From the NCBI RefSeq assembly GCF_014633365.1, contig NC_068344.1, forward strand, positions 9,749,669 to 9,813,668: a stretch of DNA of 64,000 nt, given 5' to 3'. Within the stretch, counting starts at the first letter, position 1, and each line of letters opens with the position of its first letter. This DNA is from Diospyros lotus (lineage: Eukaryota > Streptophyta > Magnoliopsida > Ericales > Ebenaceae). A program made the position numbers and the translations under genes. Positions 1-9,704 of the stretch are shown piece by piece. The notes beneath the pieces are model-generated. The model ran no database searches. It saw nothing but the letters and a program-made list of their open reading frames with translations, and had not been told where the DNA came from.

Positions 1-165
1 TTTCTTATGTACTACTTGACTTTTTTGAAGGTTTCGTTGTCTTTTCGAAAGCCCCATACGCCAATTTAATTTTTCAGCTTGATCCTAAGCTATACCAAAA
101 ATTATTTCTGATCCAATTTTTTTTAGTGTCACAAATCATATCTCGAGGCGTTCCTAAGGGATATA
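1..165 (-). repeat. Decayed gypsy LTR fragment
   Basis: The stretch around positions 60-150 (motifs 'tttttcagct', 'ctataccaaaaat', 'tctgatccaat') follows the same order as a segment of the long LTRs at about 47150-47260, 40000-40110 and 60735-60830. It is therefore probably the U3 side of a related LTR in minus orientation, cut by the window edge. Divergence is high and no terminus or target duplication is visible. Confidence 0.45.
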
Positions 166-905
166 CCTATTTCCTTAGGTATCTAAGCTCTCGGGTATTC
201 CCTCTGGCTGGTTCGATCATTTTCTTGGGCTATTTTGATACTGATTTCTTTAAAGCTTCGTGTTTCCTTCCTTGTTCTTATTTTAAAAATACCCCCATAA
301 GTTTTGGGTATTACAATATGAGTGTTGTCTCCAATGGAGGTTCTCTCTAGTGGAGCCCTCCACTTGAGCCAGGCAATGATTGAGCCAACCCTGGATGAAT
401 CTGAGAAGGGGGAGCCTTAATAAGTCAAGTCAGACTTGTTACATTGATGTAACAGTTTATTGCCACATGCCAGGCATGGAGGTTTACCCACAGTTATCAA
501 GGCAGGCTCTTTGTAGGATGGCAACATTTGAGATAGTTTCATTTTCTCTTGCTTGTGTGTTCTTGTTCTTGAGTTTGTATTGACTAGCAGCTTGCTGGCA
601 CTATTAGCATCAATTGTGACTGGGTTGGCCTTCATCTAGGAATCAGTACAAGTCGAAGAACTTGATATGAATTGTGTAGATTGCTTTGCCCATTGTTGGC
701 ATTATGAGAATAAGAATTCAACTTTGAAATAAATGATTATTTAGTTTGGTGATCAATTAGTCCCATATTCATTAGAATGACAAAAATGTGAATGTGATGT
801 TATTGATTTAAGTGAAGGATGACAAAAATGTGTGGAAATGTTATTGATTTAAATATTTTTATTTTTTTATCAAGTTTTTTATAAAATTATAGTTGTATTA
901 GTTAT
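166..905. other. Unassigned AT-rich intergenic DNA
   Basis: No convincing gene, terminal repeat or conserved domain was found. Short open frames at 126-350 and 380-583 encode peptides without recognisable motifs and are taken as chance. The composition becomes strongly AT-rich after about 700. Confidence 0.4.
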
Positions 906-1250
906 AGTTGTTATTGTGTATAGAATATGTGATGTTTTGTATAGAAGTATTCAGGCTTGGGATGCCCTCGAACCTCAGAGTTTGGGACTTCCCAAATCCT
1001 CGAATGTTGGGGTTCGGGACTTCCCCAAATCCCCAAACCCCGGGATTCAAGGGATTGGGGATACCTCAAACCCTGGAGTTTGGGCTTCTCCAAATCCCCG
1101 AATCTTGAGATTCAGGGACCCCCGAACCCTGTAGTTTAGGGCTTGGGAGATGCCCCAAATCCTGGGGTTCGAGGCATCCCAACTCCTGAACCCAGAGATT
1201 CGAGGATTTGAGGGAATCCCGAACTCTGAGGTTCGGGGGTAAGCGCCCAA
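906..1250. repeat. GC-rich array of short inverted motifs
   Basis: Within very AT-rich surroundings this block contains many degenerate, alternately oriented copies of motifs such as 'ggttcggga', 'cttccccaaat', 'cccgaac' and 'cctcgaa'. Reading frames remain open on both strands only because of the repeats, so no protein is called. The texture resembles the palindromic arrays inside the Mutator element further right, but the motif is different. No flanking terminal repeats were identified. Confidence 0.6.
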
Positions 1251-1664
1251 TATCTTTTTATTTTTTTAAAATAATAATGTAACGTGAGGTTTTTTATTAA
1301 GTTACATTAAAATTTATATTTATTTAGTTTTAATTTTTTTTTCAGTTGCTTTAATTTTAGTATTGTTTAAAGTTACATCAAAATTTATTTTTCCTTAGTT
1401 TTATTTTTTTTCAGTTGCTTTAATTTTAGTTTTTTTTTTAAATTACATCAAAATTTATATTTCTTTTGTTTTAATTTTTCTTCAATTGCTTTAATTTTTA
1501 TTTTTTTAGTTAAATGTAAATTGTACATAAATTAAATTAAAACTAACAATAATATATTATTACAAATAACTTAAATAACTTAATCCACCTTGGAAATACA
1601 ACAAATAAAACCTACTAATAAGAATAAGTAAATCATTCGATGCTCCATGCTCCTTGTGGTTGAA
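1251..1664. other. T-rich tract with local repeats
   Basis: Between about 1270 and 1500 a degenerate unit of about 70-80 bases recurs three or more times ('aagttacat', 'aaaatttatat', 'agttttaattttt', 'cagttgctttaatttta'). The rest is low-complexity AT-rich DNA. No gene is seen. Confidence 0.5.
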
Positions 1665-1838
1665 TTAGTCTTGCTCATCTTGAACTTGATTCAGGGGTTG
1701 AGATGTACTAGATATGGAGGCTCTGACAGTATCATACGGTGGGGATGGATTGAAGCCCGTAAGAGAAGATAGAATAGCATATATGGCGATACACGTCGCT
1801 TTCCATGTATCGAGAGATACGGGCTCTGCACTTGACAT
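1665..1838 (-). CDS. Small open frame, 57 residues, doubtful
   Basis: A minus-strand frame of 57 codons starts at an ATG at 1836-1838 and ends in TAA at 1665-1667. The codon pattern looks protein-like, with a central hydrophobic stretch and a C-terminus rich in Ser, Gln and Asp. I do not recognise the protein. Its place beside a motif array and a microsatellite suggests a surviving exon of a captured or element-encoded gene. It could equally be a chance frame; no splice partner was established. Confidence 0.2.
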   Translation of the reverse strand: MSSAEPVSLDTWKATCIAIYAILSSLTGFNPSPPYDTVRASISSTSQPLNQVQDEQD

Positions 1839-2063
1839 GGTACGACCGAGAGAATATAATGTGAGTCGATTACGTTGAAAAAAATAATTATATTAATTTT
1901 TTCTCAATTTAAATAAACTATATTCAATAATAATTTAAACATAAATGAAATTACTTACCTGGTTCTGCAATTTCGAGGGACTCAAACGAAGAGGGTGGGC
2001 GAGGCAAGTGACTTTGGCGAAGAGGGCGATGACGAGAGGTCGGTGGTCTGTGACGAGTGGTCA

Positions 2064-2125
2064 GAAGAAGAAGAAGAAGAAGAAGAAGAAGAAGAAGAAG
2101 AATAAGAAGAAGAAGAAGAAGAAGA
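2064..2125. repeat. (GAA)n microsatellite
   Basis: About twenty GAA/AAG trinucleotides run almost without interruption, broken once by 'aataag' near 2100. Poly-Lys and poly-Ser/Leu frames crossing it are artefacts of the repeat. Confidence 0.9.
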
Positions 2126-2552
2126 TGGTTTGATGCACATAGGGTGTCTTTTTTTAGGGATGAATGTTTGGAGGGTATGTTTAGAATATAAATGGTTGCA
2201 CAAAGTAATAAATGTGGTTGCAAATAGTAAAATCTAATATTTTAGTTATAGTGGTTGCGAAGAACAAAAAGTATGGTTGCAAATAGAATTTCCCTCAAGG
2301 AAGGGGAAATTCTATCCCTAATAATTGGGCTTTGATTGAGTGCTGCAATGACTGGAATACCCTTTTCCATAACCAAGTATCCAACCCTACTACAAGAGGT
2401 ATAACAAGCAACTGGACCAATATAGAACCAAAATATCCGATCACGCTAGGGTTCCAAAATGGGAAAGATTTTCTAAGTGTCCTATTTTTCCAAAGTTTAG
2501 TACTGAAGGTCCTATTTTTCTAAATATCCGATCCAAGCTAGGTTTCCAAAAT

Positions 2553-2701
2553 GGCAACCACATTGGGGATGAGGCTCGTGGGGGAGCTGAGAATTTGTGG
2601 AGGTTGTTGCCCCTCTCCATAGATGCTGATCTCTACCTTCGCAGATTGATCGATTGCCTGAGAGTCGATGATTCATATCTTGAACTCAACAGCCCCACTC
2701 G
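2553..2701 (+). pseudogene. Exon-like stretch in copy A
   Basis: This 149-base stretch is open in the same frame in copy A and in copy B (51825-51973). In both copies it ends at a good donor-like sequence (CGG|TAAGAATC context, GTAAGA). In copy B the frame reads through DEARWGAGNLWRLL and LRRSIGRLRADDSY. Copy A shows mostly single-residue changes. No upstream ATG was found in that frame, and the protein was not recognised. It may be an internal exon of a gene fragment carried in the duplicated segment. Confidence 0.3.
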
Positions 2702-3802
2702 GTAAGAATCTCACGAACTGTATCATTTGATTGCTACTTTTGTTGTTAATATCTGGTTTCTAAATCAAAAAATAGATAGATCAGTCGTTGCTTACCATTC
2801 CATTTCATGCCATGAATCCTAGTCCTGAATGGCAATAAGGCTTTGTTTGGGAGATATTTAGCAATGGAAAGGAACATGAAAGAGTGTTATGGAAGGTAAT
2901 CTCAATTCCATCTCCCACTCCCGTACACTCTGTAAATGTTGAGTCCCAGAAAATGAATAGATTAAGGCTTCGTTGTTCATGCAGAGAGGCGGGGTGTTCT
3001 AAGGGTGGTTGCCCCTTTTTGTACCGAAATCGATGCCGATGATTTCAGATCCATCACCAAAATGAACCGTCCTTTGTGTGTGTGTGTTTGTGCACGTTGC
3101 CTTGTCTTTTGGGATTACTGTGCTTGGGTGGTCCTCTGCCACTCATGTCTTCTTTAATTTCGACAGATGAGATAATTTGTTAAGTGAAGATTTTACCTTA
3201 CTATGCAGGGCAATGAATTGAACCCACGACTTACTGGTGTGAATTTTAGCTTATCGTGACCCAACCACTTGACTTGTGTCCTAGAGACATGTTGTCTTAT
3301 CTTTTTTTATTTGTGATAGTGTTTGTTAAAATGAGGAATATATCATGGTAAGATCAACTCCAAAGGAAGTTACCATTTTGGGGTGTTAAATTACTCATTT
3401 GCAACTTTGAATAGTGTTATGGCATTCATGAATTATAAATTTGCTCTAATGACAGGTGTCAAAATAAAGGTGTTATTTTAACATTTTTTATTAAAAATAT
3501 AATTAAACCTAACGGTTATATTTTAACATATATAATTTTTATAATGGTCATAATTTAACGGATATATTTTTATAGTCAAAATTTCAAATTTGGTTTGTCG
3601 AAATTCAAATTTCAAATTCAACCATCGAAATTAAAATTTTAAAATTTAATCACCAAATAAAAAATGTAAAAAGTAAAATTCATCTATAAATATTATCATT
3701 TTCCTCATGTTTTCATCCATTTATATTACATTCTCTCCATAAATTCAATATTCCCTTTCTTTTTGACTATTTATTTCCTCATATTTTCATTCATCCATCT
3801 AT

Positions 3803-4460
3803 ATGAATCGTTATTCTAATATTTTAGGAGTGATCCTTAATATTGAGGAAGAAAATGATGATGAATTGGATATGTTATATACTATAACTAGAAGGTCAGA
3901 AACGTCTAGTCATGGATAGAGAAGAAGGTATCATGGTTCCGTTTTAGGCCACAGAATAGTTAATCGTGGTAGAGTTGAAGGCCAAGAAATACTTTACCAC
4001 GACTATTTTGCTACTCCTTGTGTATATGAATGTTTTTTTTTTTCTGAAGAAGCTTACAAATGAGTCGTCATTTTTTTCTTCGAATTGCAAATAAGGTTGA
4101 ATAATACGATCCATACTTTATCCAAATAACAAATGTCGTTGGAGTTCACGGTTTGTCATCCCTTCAGAAAATAACAGTTGTTTATAAAATTCTTGCTTAC
4201 AGAACACCAACATATTCTGTGAATGAATACATAAGAATTGGAGAAAGCATTGTCATATAGAGTCTGAGAATATTTGTGAAAGTTGTTATTCAAGTGTTTG
4301 GCGACCATTACCTGAGGCCACCAAACAATAGAGATATTGCTCGATTGCTACAGACGGGGAACAACTTGGCTTTCTCAGCATGTCAAGGAGTATTGATTGT
4401 ATGCATTGGAAGTGGAAAAATTGTCTAACTGCATGGCAATGTATGTATACTACAAGGTAT
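3803..4460 (+). pseudogene. PIF/Harbinger transposase fragment, left arm
   Basis: Conceptual translation from the ATG at 3803, across several stops and shifts, gives a Harbinger transposase N-terminus. It has an acidic EEENDDELD stretch, then an RRYHGSVLG-like basic motif, then SSLQKITVVYKILAY, NEYIRIGES and VFGDHYLRPPNN. It ends at SIDCMHWKWKNC, which carries the first catalytic Asp of the DDE nuclease (codon 4395-4397). Stops interrupt it after residues such as VE and IVI. The rest of the nuclease is missing because the element is duplicated in inverted orientation here instead of continuing. It is non-functional as a transposase. Confidence 0.75.
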
Positions 4461-4474
4461 GTATACTGGGAAAA

Positions 4475-5077
4475 ATTACAATGCGTGCAATCAATACTCC
4501 CTAATATGCTGGGAAAGTCATGTTGTTCCCCCGTCTATAGCGATTGAGTAATATCGGTATTGTTTGGTGGCCTCAAGTAATGGTCGCCAAACACTACAAT
4601 AACAACTTTCACAAATCTTCTCAAACTTTGTATGGTAGTGTTTTCTCCAATTCTGATGTATTCATCCACAGAATTTGTCGGTATTTCGTAAGCAAGAATT
4701 CTATAAGCAGTTGTTATCTTTTGAAGGGATGACAAACTAAGAACTCCAACGACATCTGTTATTTGGATGAAGTATAGATTATATTGTTCAACCTCATTTA
4801 TAATTTGGAGAAAAAGATGACAACTCATTCGGAACTCCTTTGAAAAAAACATTCATATACACAAGGTGTAGCAAAATAGTTGTGGTAGTCTTTCGTGGCC
4901 TTCAACTCTACCACGACTAATTGTTATGTGGCCTGGAACGGAACCGCGATGCCTTCTTATCTATCCATGATTAAACCTTTCTGACCTTCTGATTATAACA
5001 TACAACATATCCAATTCATCATCATTTTCTTCCTCAATATTGAGGATCCCTCCTAAAATATTAGGATAACGATTCAT
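4475..5077 (-). pseudogene. PIF/Harbinger transposase fragment, right arm
   Basis: This is the mirror copy of the left-arm fragment, reading from an ATG at 5075-5077 down to about 4475. It preserves NRYPNILGGILNIEEEND, LSSLQKITTAYRILAYEIP, VDEYIRIGENTTIQSLRRF and VFGDHYLRPPNN. It is less broken than the left arm: an uninterrupted frame covers 4535-4852. The match to the family ends just after SIDC, at the arm boundary. The two arms differ at many positions, so the duplication is not recent or gene conversion has been weak. Confidence 0.72.
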
Positions 5078-5821
5078 ATAGATGAATGAAAATATGAGAC
5101 AATAAATAGTCAAAGAGAAATGGGATATTGAATTTATAGAGAGAATATAATATAGATGGATGAAAACATGAAAAAAAATTATCATATTTTTAGAAGAATT
5201 TTACTTTTTTTAATTTTTATTTTGGTAGTTAAATTTTGAAATTTCAATTTTGATGGCTAAATTTTGAAATTTGAATTTCAGCGAACAAAATTTAAGATTT
5301 AAAATTTTAACTATAAAAATATATCTAATAAATTACGACTGTTATGAAAATTATATTTGTTAAAATATAACCATTAAGTTTAGTTATATTTTTTAATCAA
5401 AAATATTAAAATAACACTCCTATTTTGGCATCTGTCGTGGGAATAGATTTATAATTCAAGGATGTCATAATAGTGTTCAAAATTGCAAATGAGTGATTTA
5501 GTATCCCAAAATGATAACTCCCTTTAGAGTTGCTCTAGGGTTGAAATCATAAATAAAAATGTAGAATAGTTATAATAAAGTTGAGAAGTATTTAAAATTT
5601 TTTATTAAAGTGTTTGTTAATTTTTTTTTAAATGTATTAGAAATACATGCATTATTATTTTTATTTATAAAGATTAAAATAAATTTATAGATAAATTTAT
5701 TTGAAAAATTTAAATAAAAATTTATTTTATTTTTATCGGTAAATTTAAAAAATATAATAAAAAATATTTTTTATATTTTATTTTTCAATTTTTATCTTAA
5801 ATAACAAATGCTACTTCTTGG

Positions 5822-6185
5822 CTAACAAACAAACACCATCATTAGGAGGGGCTGAGATGATAAGTTTTCTAGGTCCAGATCGGTGTTGGTTTGGTAGATG
5901 CGACCCCTTTCTTGGCGGGGCGACCCGGATGGCCAGCGGCCCGATAAATTATTCGGGTTAGAGGGAGAGAGAGAGAAAGAAACTGCCATGCAACCGGAGT
6001 CTGCAGCCATGGTGGGGTCACCCCTCTCCTCGGTCTGCTACTGTGATCGGTCCAGATCTGAGCCTCAAACCGTCACATGCATATGATATATGTATATATA
6101 TACATATATATTGCTGGGTGCAATTTAATATGTTGATGTGATTATAAGTATGGGAAAGCCTATGTGGTAAGTTATTATATAAAAT
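5822..6185. other. Right part of copy A
   Basis: This GC-richer block (5880-6080) corresponds to 52915-53130 in copy B. It includes a GA-rich stretch near 5960 and the shared string 'ggagtctgcagccatgg'. A 62-codon frame on each strand is not preserved in copy B and is taken as chance. Confidence 0.5.
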
Positions 6186-6658
6186 TATGTGATAAATTGT
6201 TGAAAGAAATGGGACTATAAAAATATGAAATATAGCTCTACGATTGTAATTATATCATAAACTTCTACTTTTCAACATGAAAGCATAGCATTCAAAAATT
6301 TTCAGGAACAAATTTACAAATATAATATTTAAAATTGTTGATATATATGGACTAACATAGAAACAATCGTTTTCATGCTATATATATATATATGTATAAA
6401 TAAATGTCATATGAGTTCATATTGAATGAATTTAACTGTCTTAAGTTGAAGAATGGATTTAGATTCATCATAAAGAGATAAATTTAATTTTGTTTGGGTT
6501 CCTAGCAATGGTTGACAATTGTTAGTTTGTGTTTTTTAATTATTTTTATTATATGGAGGAGGTTTATGTCATTTTGTTAAATTGCAAAGGTGTTTTAGGT
6601 GGGTAATGTACGCATTTATAAAAGTTGATTTTGAGTTATAACTTGTAACATGGGAGAC
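6186..6658. other. Unassigned AT-rich DNA
   Basis: Low-complexity AT-rich sequence including short (TA)n runs near 6370-6395. No coding potential or terminal repeats were recognised. Confidence 0.4.
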
Positions 6659-7175
6659 GGGTAATAGCTTGATTTTTTTTTTTTAATTTTTGATAATTTT
6701 TTAATTTTATTTTATTTTAAGAATTATTTTAATTTAATTTTTATACTTTAAGATTGATATTAATTTTATTATAAATTAACTTGATGTGTGGTTCATCTAA
6801 CGTGACGGTGGAGGTGCTGTATTAATTTATCCAATAACTAACACGCTAGCAATTAAATTAAGGGGGTAATAACTTGATTTATTTTAAACTTAAGAGTTAT
6901 TTTTTAATTTTATTTCATTTTAAAAATTATTTTAATTTGGATCTCGTTTTACTTTATGATTTACAGTAAAAGTAAGGCAAAATGACGTCATTTTGTTGAT
7001 GTGTTAATTATTAGATAAATCAGCATGTCATCTCAGTTGAGCCATACGCTAGATTAATCGATGATAAAATTGATATTAATCTTAAAGTATTAGGATTAAA
7101 TTGAAATAATTTTTAAAATTAGATAAAATTAAAAAATAATTCAAAGTTGAGAATAAATTAGGTTATTAACCTTAT
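6659..7175. mobile_element. Foldback MITE-like repeat
   Basis: The left block (about 6660-6790, 'gggtaatagcttgattt' onward) is repeated inverted at about 7040-7175, whose reverse complement begins 'ggttaataacctaattta'. A third copy in left orientation starts near 6864 ('gggggtaataacttgattt'). The A/T-rich arms with TTTTAATTTTAT tracts, and the internal GC-containing block around 6790-6840, are typical of plant foldback MITEs. A target duplication was not identified, so the ends are approximate and the superfamily is open. Confidence 0.55.
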
Positions 7176-7925
7176 GGAAGAAAGATTTGGAGGGCAAGTC
7201 TGAAATTAATTAGTTTATTTTATTTGAGTTTCTACAGAGATCGACAAGTGTTAATTTTATCAAGCCCATGATTTATAAAATACTACTTTACTCAAACTTA
7301 TTTAATCAAACATAGGTTTAACTGATTTAGATTAACTAAGTTCGAAGTTTAAATATTTCTTTTTTTATTGCACCTGAAGTTATTTGGTTAGAACTCCATA
7401 TTTAGACTAGAGTAAGAAAGCAAAAGCGAATGAAAGAAATATTACATTGTAGGATCTTGCACAATTATCACCCATACATTGAGAAAATATGCAAGACAAG
7501 TAAATTTGATTACTCAAAGTTCTTTCTAATGTATATTTATTTATTTATATTCATCTGATGTACAATTTATTGATATATAAATTAAAAAAATAACCTCTTA
7601 AAAAATTGTTAATTTAGATGTAAGTTTACACTAATTTCACGAAAGATGATTCAACATGCAAGAACTTGTCGTGTGAACTTATTTTGCGAAAGATACTTCA
7701 AATCGATTGAATAAACCCTAAAACTATTCTGTGAACAAAACTGTGTTACCCTTTGAGCTTAAAGTTTTTGATATTTTTTGGTAGCTAATAGTATGAGTTC
7801 AACCATTTTTATAGACTACATATTTTCACAACAATGATTTTCACAATAAAAGTTCAATCATCTAGCACTAACATACATATGAAAAAATAAGCACCAGGGT
7901 TAGTAGATTCATCAGTTTACAATCA
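7176..7925. other. Unassigned AT-rich DNA
   Basis: No domain, terminal repeat or long frame was found. A few short tracts (7540-7600) are very A/T-rich. Confidence 0.35.
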
Positions 7926-8569
7926 CTCATATCTAGGGTTGGCAATGGTTGAATTTCATTTTAATTTTTGTCAAAATCATAATCAAATCAAATTTAAATT
8001 ACTAAAAACAAAATCAAACCATTATCCATTGGTTTTAAAAATTAAGAACCACAATCAAATTATTTGATTTCGGTTCAGTTTCGATTTTAACCATGATTTT
8101 TTTAATTTGATTCATATCAACAAATAAAAATAAGTGGAAATTGCAAAAAATAACAACCCCTCAAATACAAAGTTCCTTTTTAGTCACATTTCTGAAAAAA
8201 AACCTTTTTAACATTTTAAACAAACTAATAGTATCATATAGCCACTTGACCAGATTTGACCATAATTCTCTTTAAAAAATAAAAAAAAATTAAAAAAAGT
8301 TAAATACCAAAATATCCTCACAATTTTAAACCCACAAAACTCGGAATATACTAGAATACCCTTACCGTACCCAACCCTCACAACTACAACCAGTTGACCT
8401 CTCTCTCACTACAACTGCCTGACCGCCGCCTGACAACTGCCGTTACCGCCGCCATGACCGACCGCCATCGTTACCAACGACGTCGATCTCATCATCGCTA
8501 AACAAGGTATGCTTTTTTGTGTGATTTTGGTGAAGATTTGTTGACGCTGGGGCTGGTGGACATGGTCGT

Positions 8570-9240
8570 CGGTTCGCCTGTGTTGCCAGCAACGAAGACT
8601 GGTCATCGGGCTTCGTCTCGAACAAAGCCCGACAGTAGGCTTCGTTTGCGACGAAGCCCGACGGTGGGCTTCGTCGCAAACAACCAAGCCCCACTGTCGG
8701 GCTTTGTTGGGGAATCTCGCCGGACAAGGGCGACGAAGCCCGACATCGGGCTTGGTTGTCTGCGACGAAGCCCACCGTCGGGCTTCGTCGGGGCGTCACT
8801 CCCGACGTCGGGTAACACGGCCGACATTGGGCGCCGCCACCGTCTTCTACGAGGAAGACGGTGGCTTCCGCCCTAAGCCCTATCGGGCCATTTTCAATTA
8901 TAAGCCCGATAGGGCTCGGTCGAGCCCTATATCGGGCCATATAGTGCCCGATAGGCCGATCCCTATCAGGCCATATCGTCGAGCAGAGCCCGATAGGGCT
9001 TGGAGATATGTCCCGATAGGGATCTCTTCGAGCCCTATCGGGCCTAATCGGGCAAAATGGCTCGATAAGGCTCGGAGATATGGCCCGATCGGGCCATATC
9101 CGAGCCGAGCCGCCCGATAGGGCCGAATATGGCCCGATAGGGCTCTGATATGGCCCGATTGGGCCATATCCGAGCCGCCCGATAGGGTCGAATATGGCCC
9201 GATAAGGCTCGGATATGGCCCGATAGGGCCATATATGTCA
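8570..9240. repeat. Left subterminal palindromic motif array
   Basis: This is a dense array of GC-rich near-palindromes in an AT-rich element. The outer half (8600-8800) uses GAAGCCCGAC-type arms, for example GAAGCCC-6-GGGCTTC at 8654-8673. The inner half (8870-9235) uses GCCCGATAGGGC and TATGGCCCGATAGGGCCATA. All translations through this block are repeat artefacts. The same GCCCGAT core recurs between the genes (13430-15065) and at the other end (18480-18865). Confidence 0.85.
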
Positions 9241-9704
9241 AAAATTTAATATTCAGAAGAAAATTAAAAAAAAATTATTAATTGGATAAAATACAGCTAA
9301 CTTATAATTCATACAAGTACAAATAACTTGTAAGAATTATACAAATACAGAAGAAAAATAGAAAAAAATTAAAATACATGTTAGAATACAAAAATAAATA
9401 AATACAAATACAAGTTTGAATACAAAAGAAAAAGTGTCATACAAATATAGGAAAATAACCGGAAAAAAAATCTAATTCCAAGTTTTAATTTCTTTGTCTT
9501 GTCATACAAATATTTGAATTTATTTTGCTAATTCCAAAAAAGGATCTCCACAAATAATTAATAAAACTAACGGCATCAATGATTGGTTTACGTATGTTTT
9601 AGTTTATTATTTTTTTTTCTTATATTAGTTTTAGCTTTTTTCAAATTCTTTATTTGATTCTTTGTTAATTTATTTTAATTTTTTATGTTTTTTTTTTCCT
9701 ACAG
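9241..9704. other. 5' flank of the ULP-like gene
   Basis: AT-rich non-coding sequence lies between the left motif array and the first ATG of the DUF1985 gene. It probably holds the promoter or leader, but no defined TATA position can be supported among the many A/T runs. Confidence 0.35.

Larger units (their letters stand above)
3352..5535. mobile_element. PIF/Harbinger inverted-duplication element
   Basis: The two halves are long inverted repeats, about 3352-4410 and 4475-5535, separated by a short spacer. The outer ends are inverted copies of a Harbinger-type terminus (left GATCAACTCCAAAGG, right reverse complement GAGCAACTCTAAAGG). They are flanked by TAA (3349-3351) and TAG (5536-5538), matching the 3-bp TWA target preference with one change. 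Both arms carry the N-terminal part of a PIF/Harbinger transposase pointing inward. Copy B has a single TAA at the corresponding place (52423-52425), which supports insertion of the whole palindromic unit as one element. A transcript across it would fold into a hairpin of about 1 kb per arm, with mismatches. Confidence 0.82.
2325..6185. repeat. Low-copy segment, copy A (interrupted)
   Basis: This segment aligns collinearly, in the same orientation, with 51585-53268. Shared landmarks are the starts (gggctttgattgag / gggctctgattcag), 'tccgatccaagctagg', 'ggtaagaatc', the (TG)n-containing stretch near 3075 / 52345, 'ccagatcggtgtt', 'cgataaattattcggg', and the end 'gtggtaagttattatat'. Copy A is longer because a 2.2-kb PIF/Harbinger-derived inverted duplication interrupts it at 3352-5535. 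The segment contains an exon-like stretch at 2553-2701. It may derive from a host gene or from an unrecognised repeat. Confidence 0.8.

Noticed and set aside
8409..9241. Several overlapping open frames of 60-165 codons on both strands
   Set aside because: They run through the GCCCGAT palindrome array. Frames stay open on both strands because of motif composition, and the peptides are repeats of Arg/Pro/Ser without domains.
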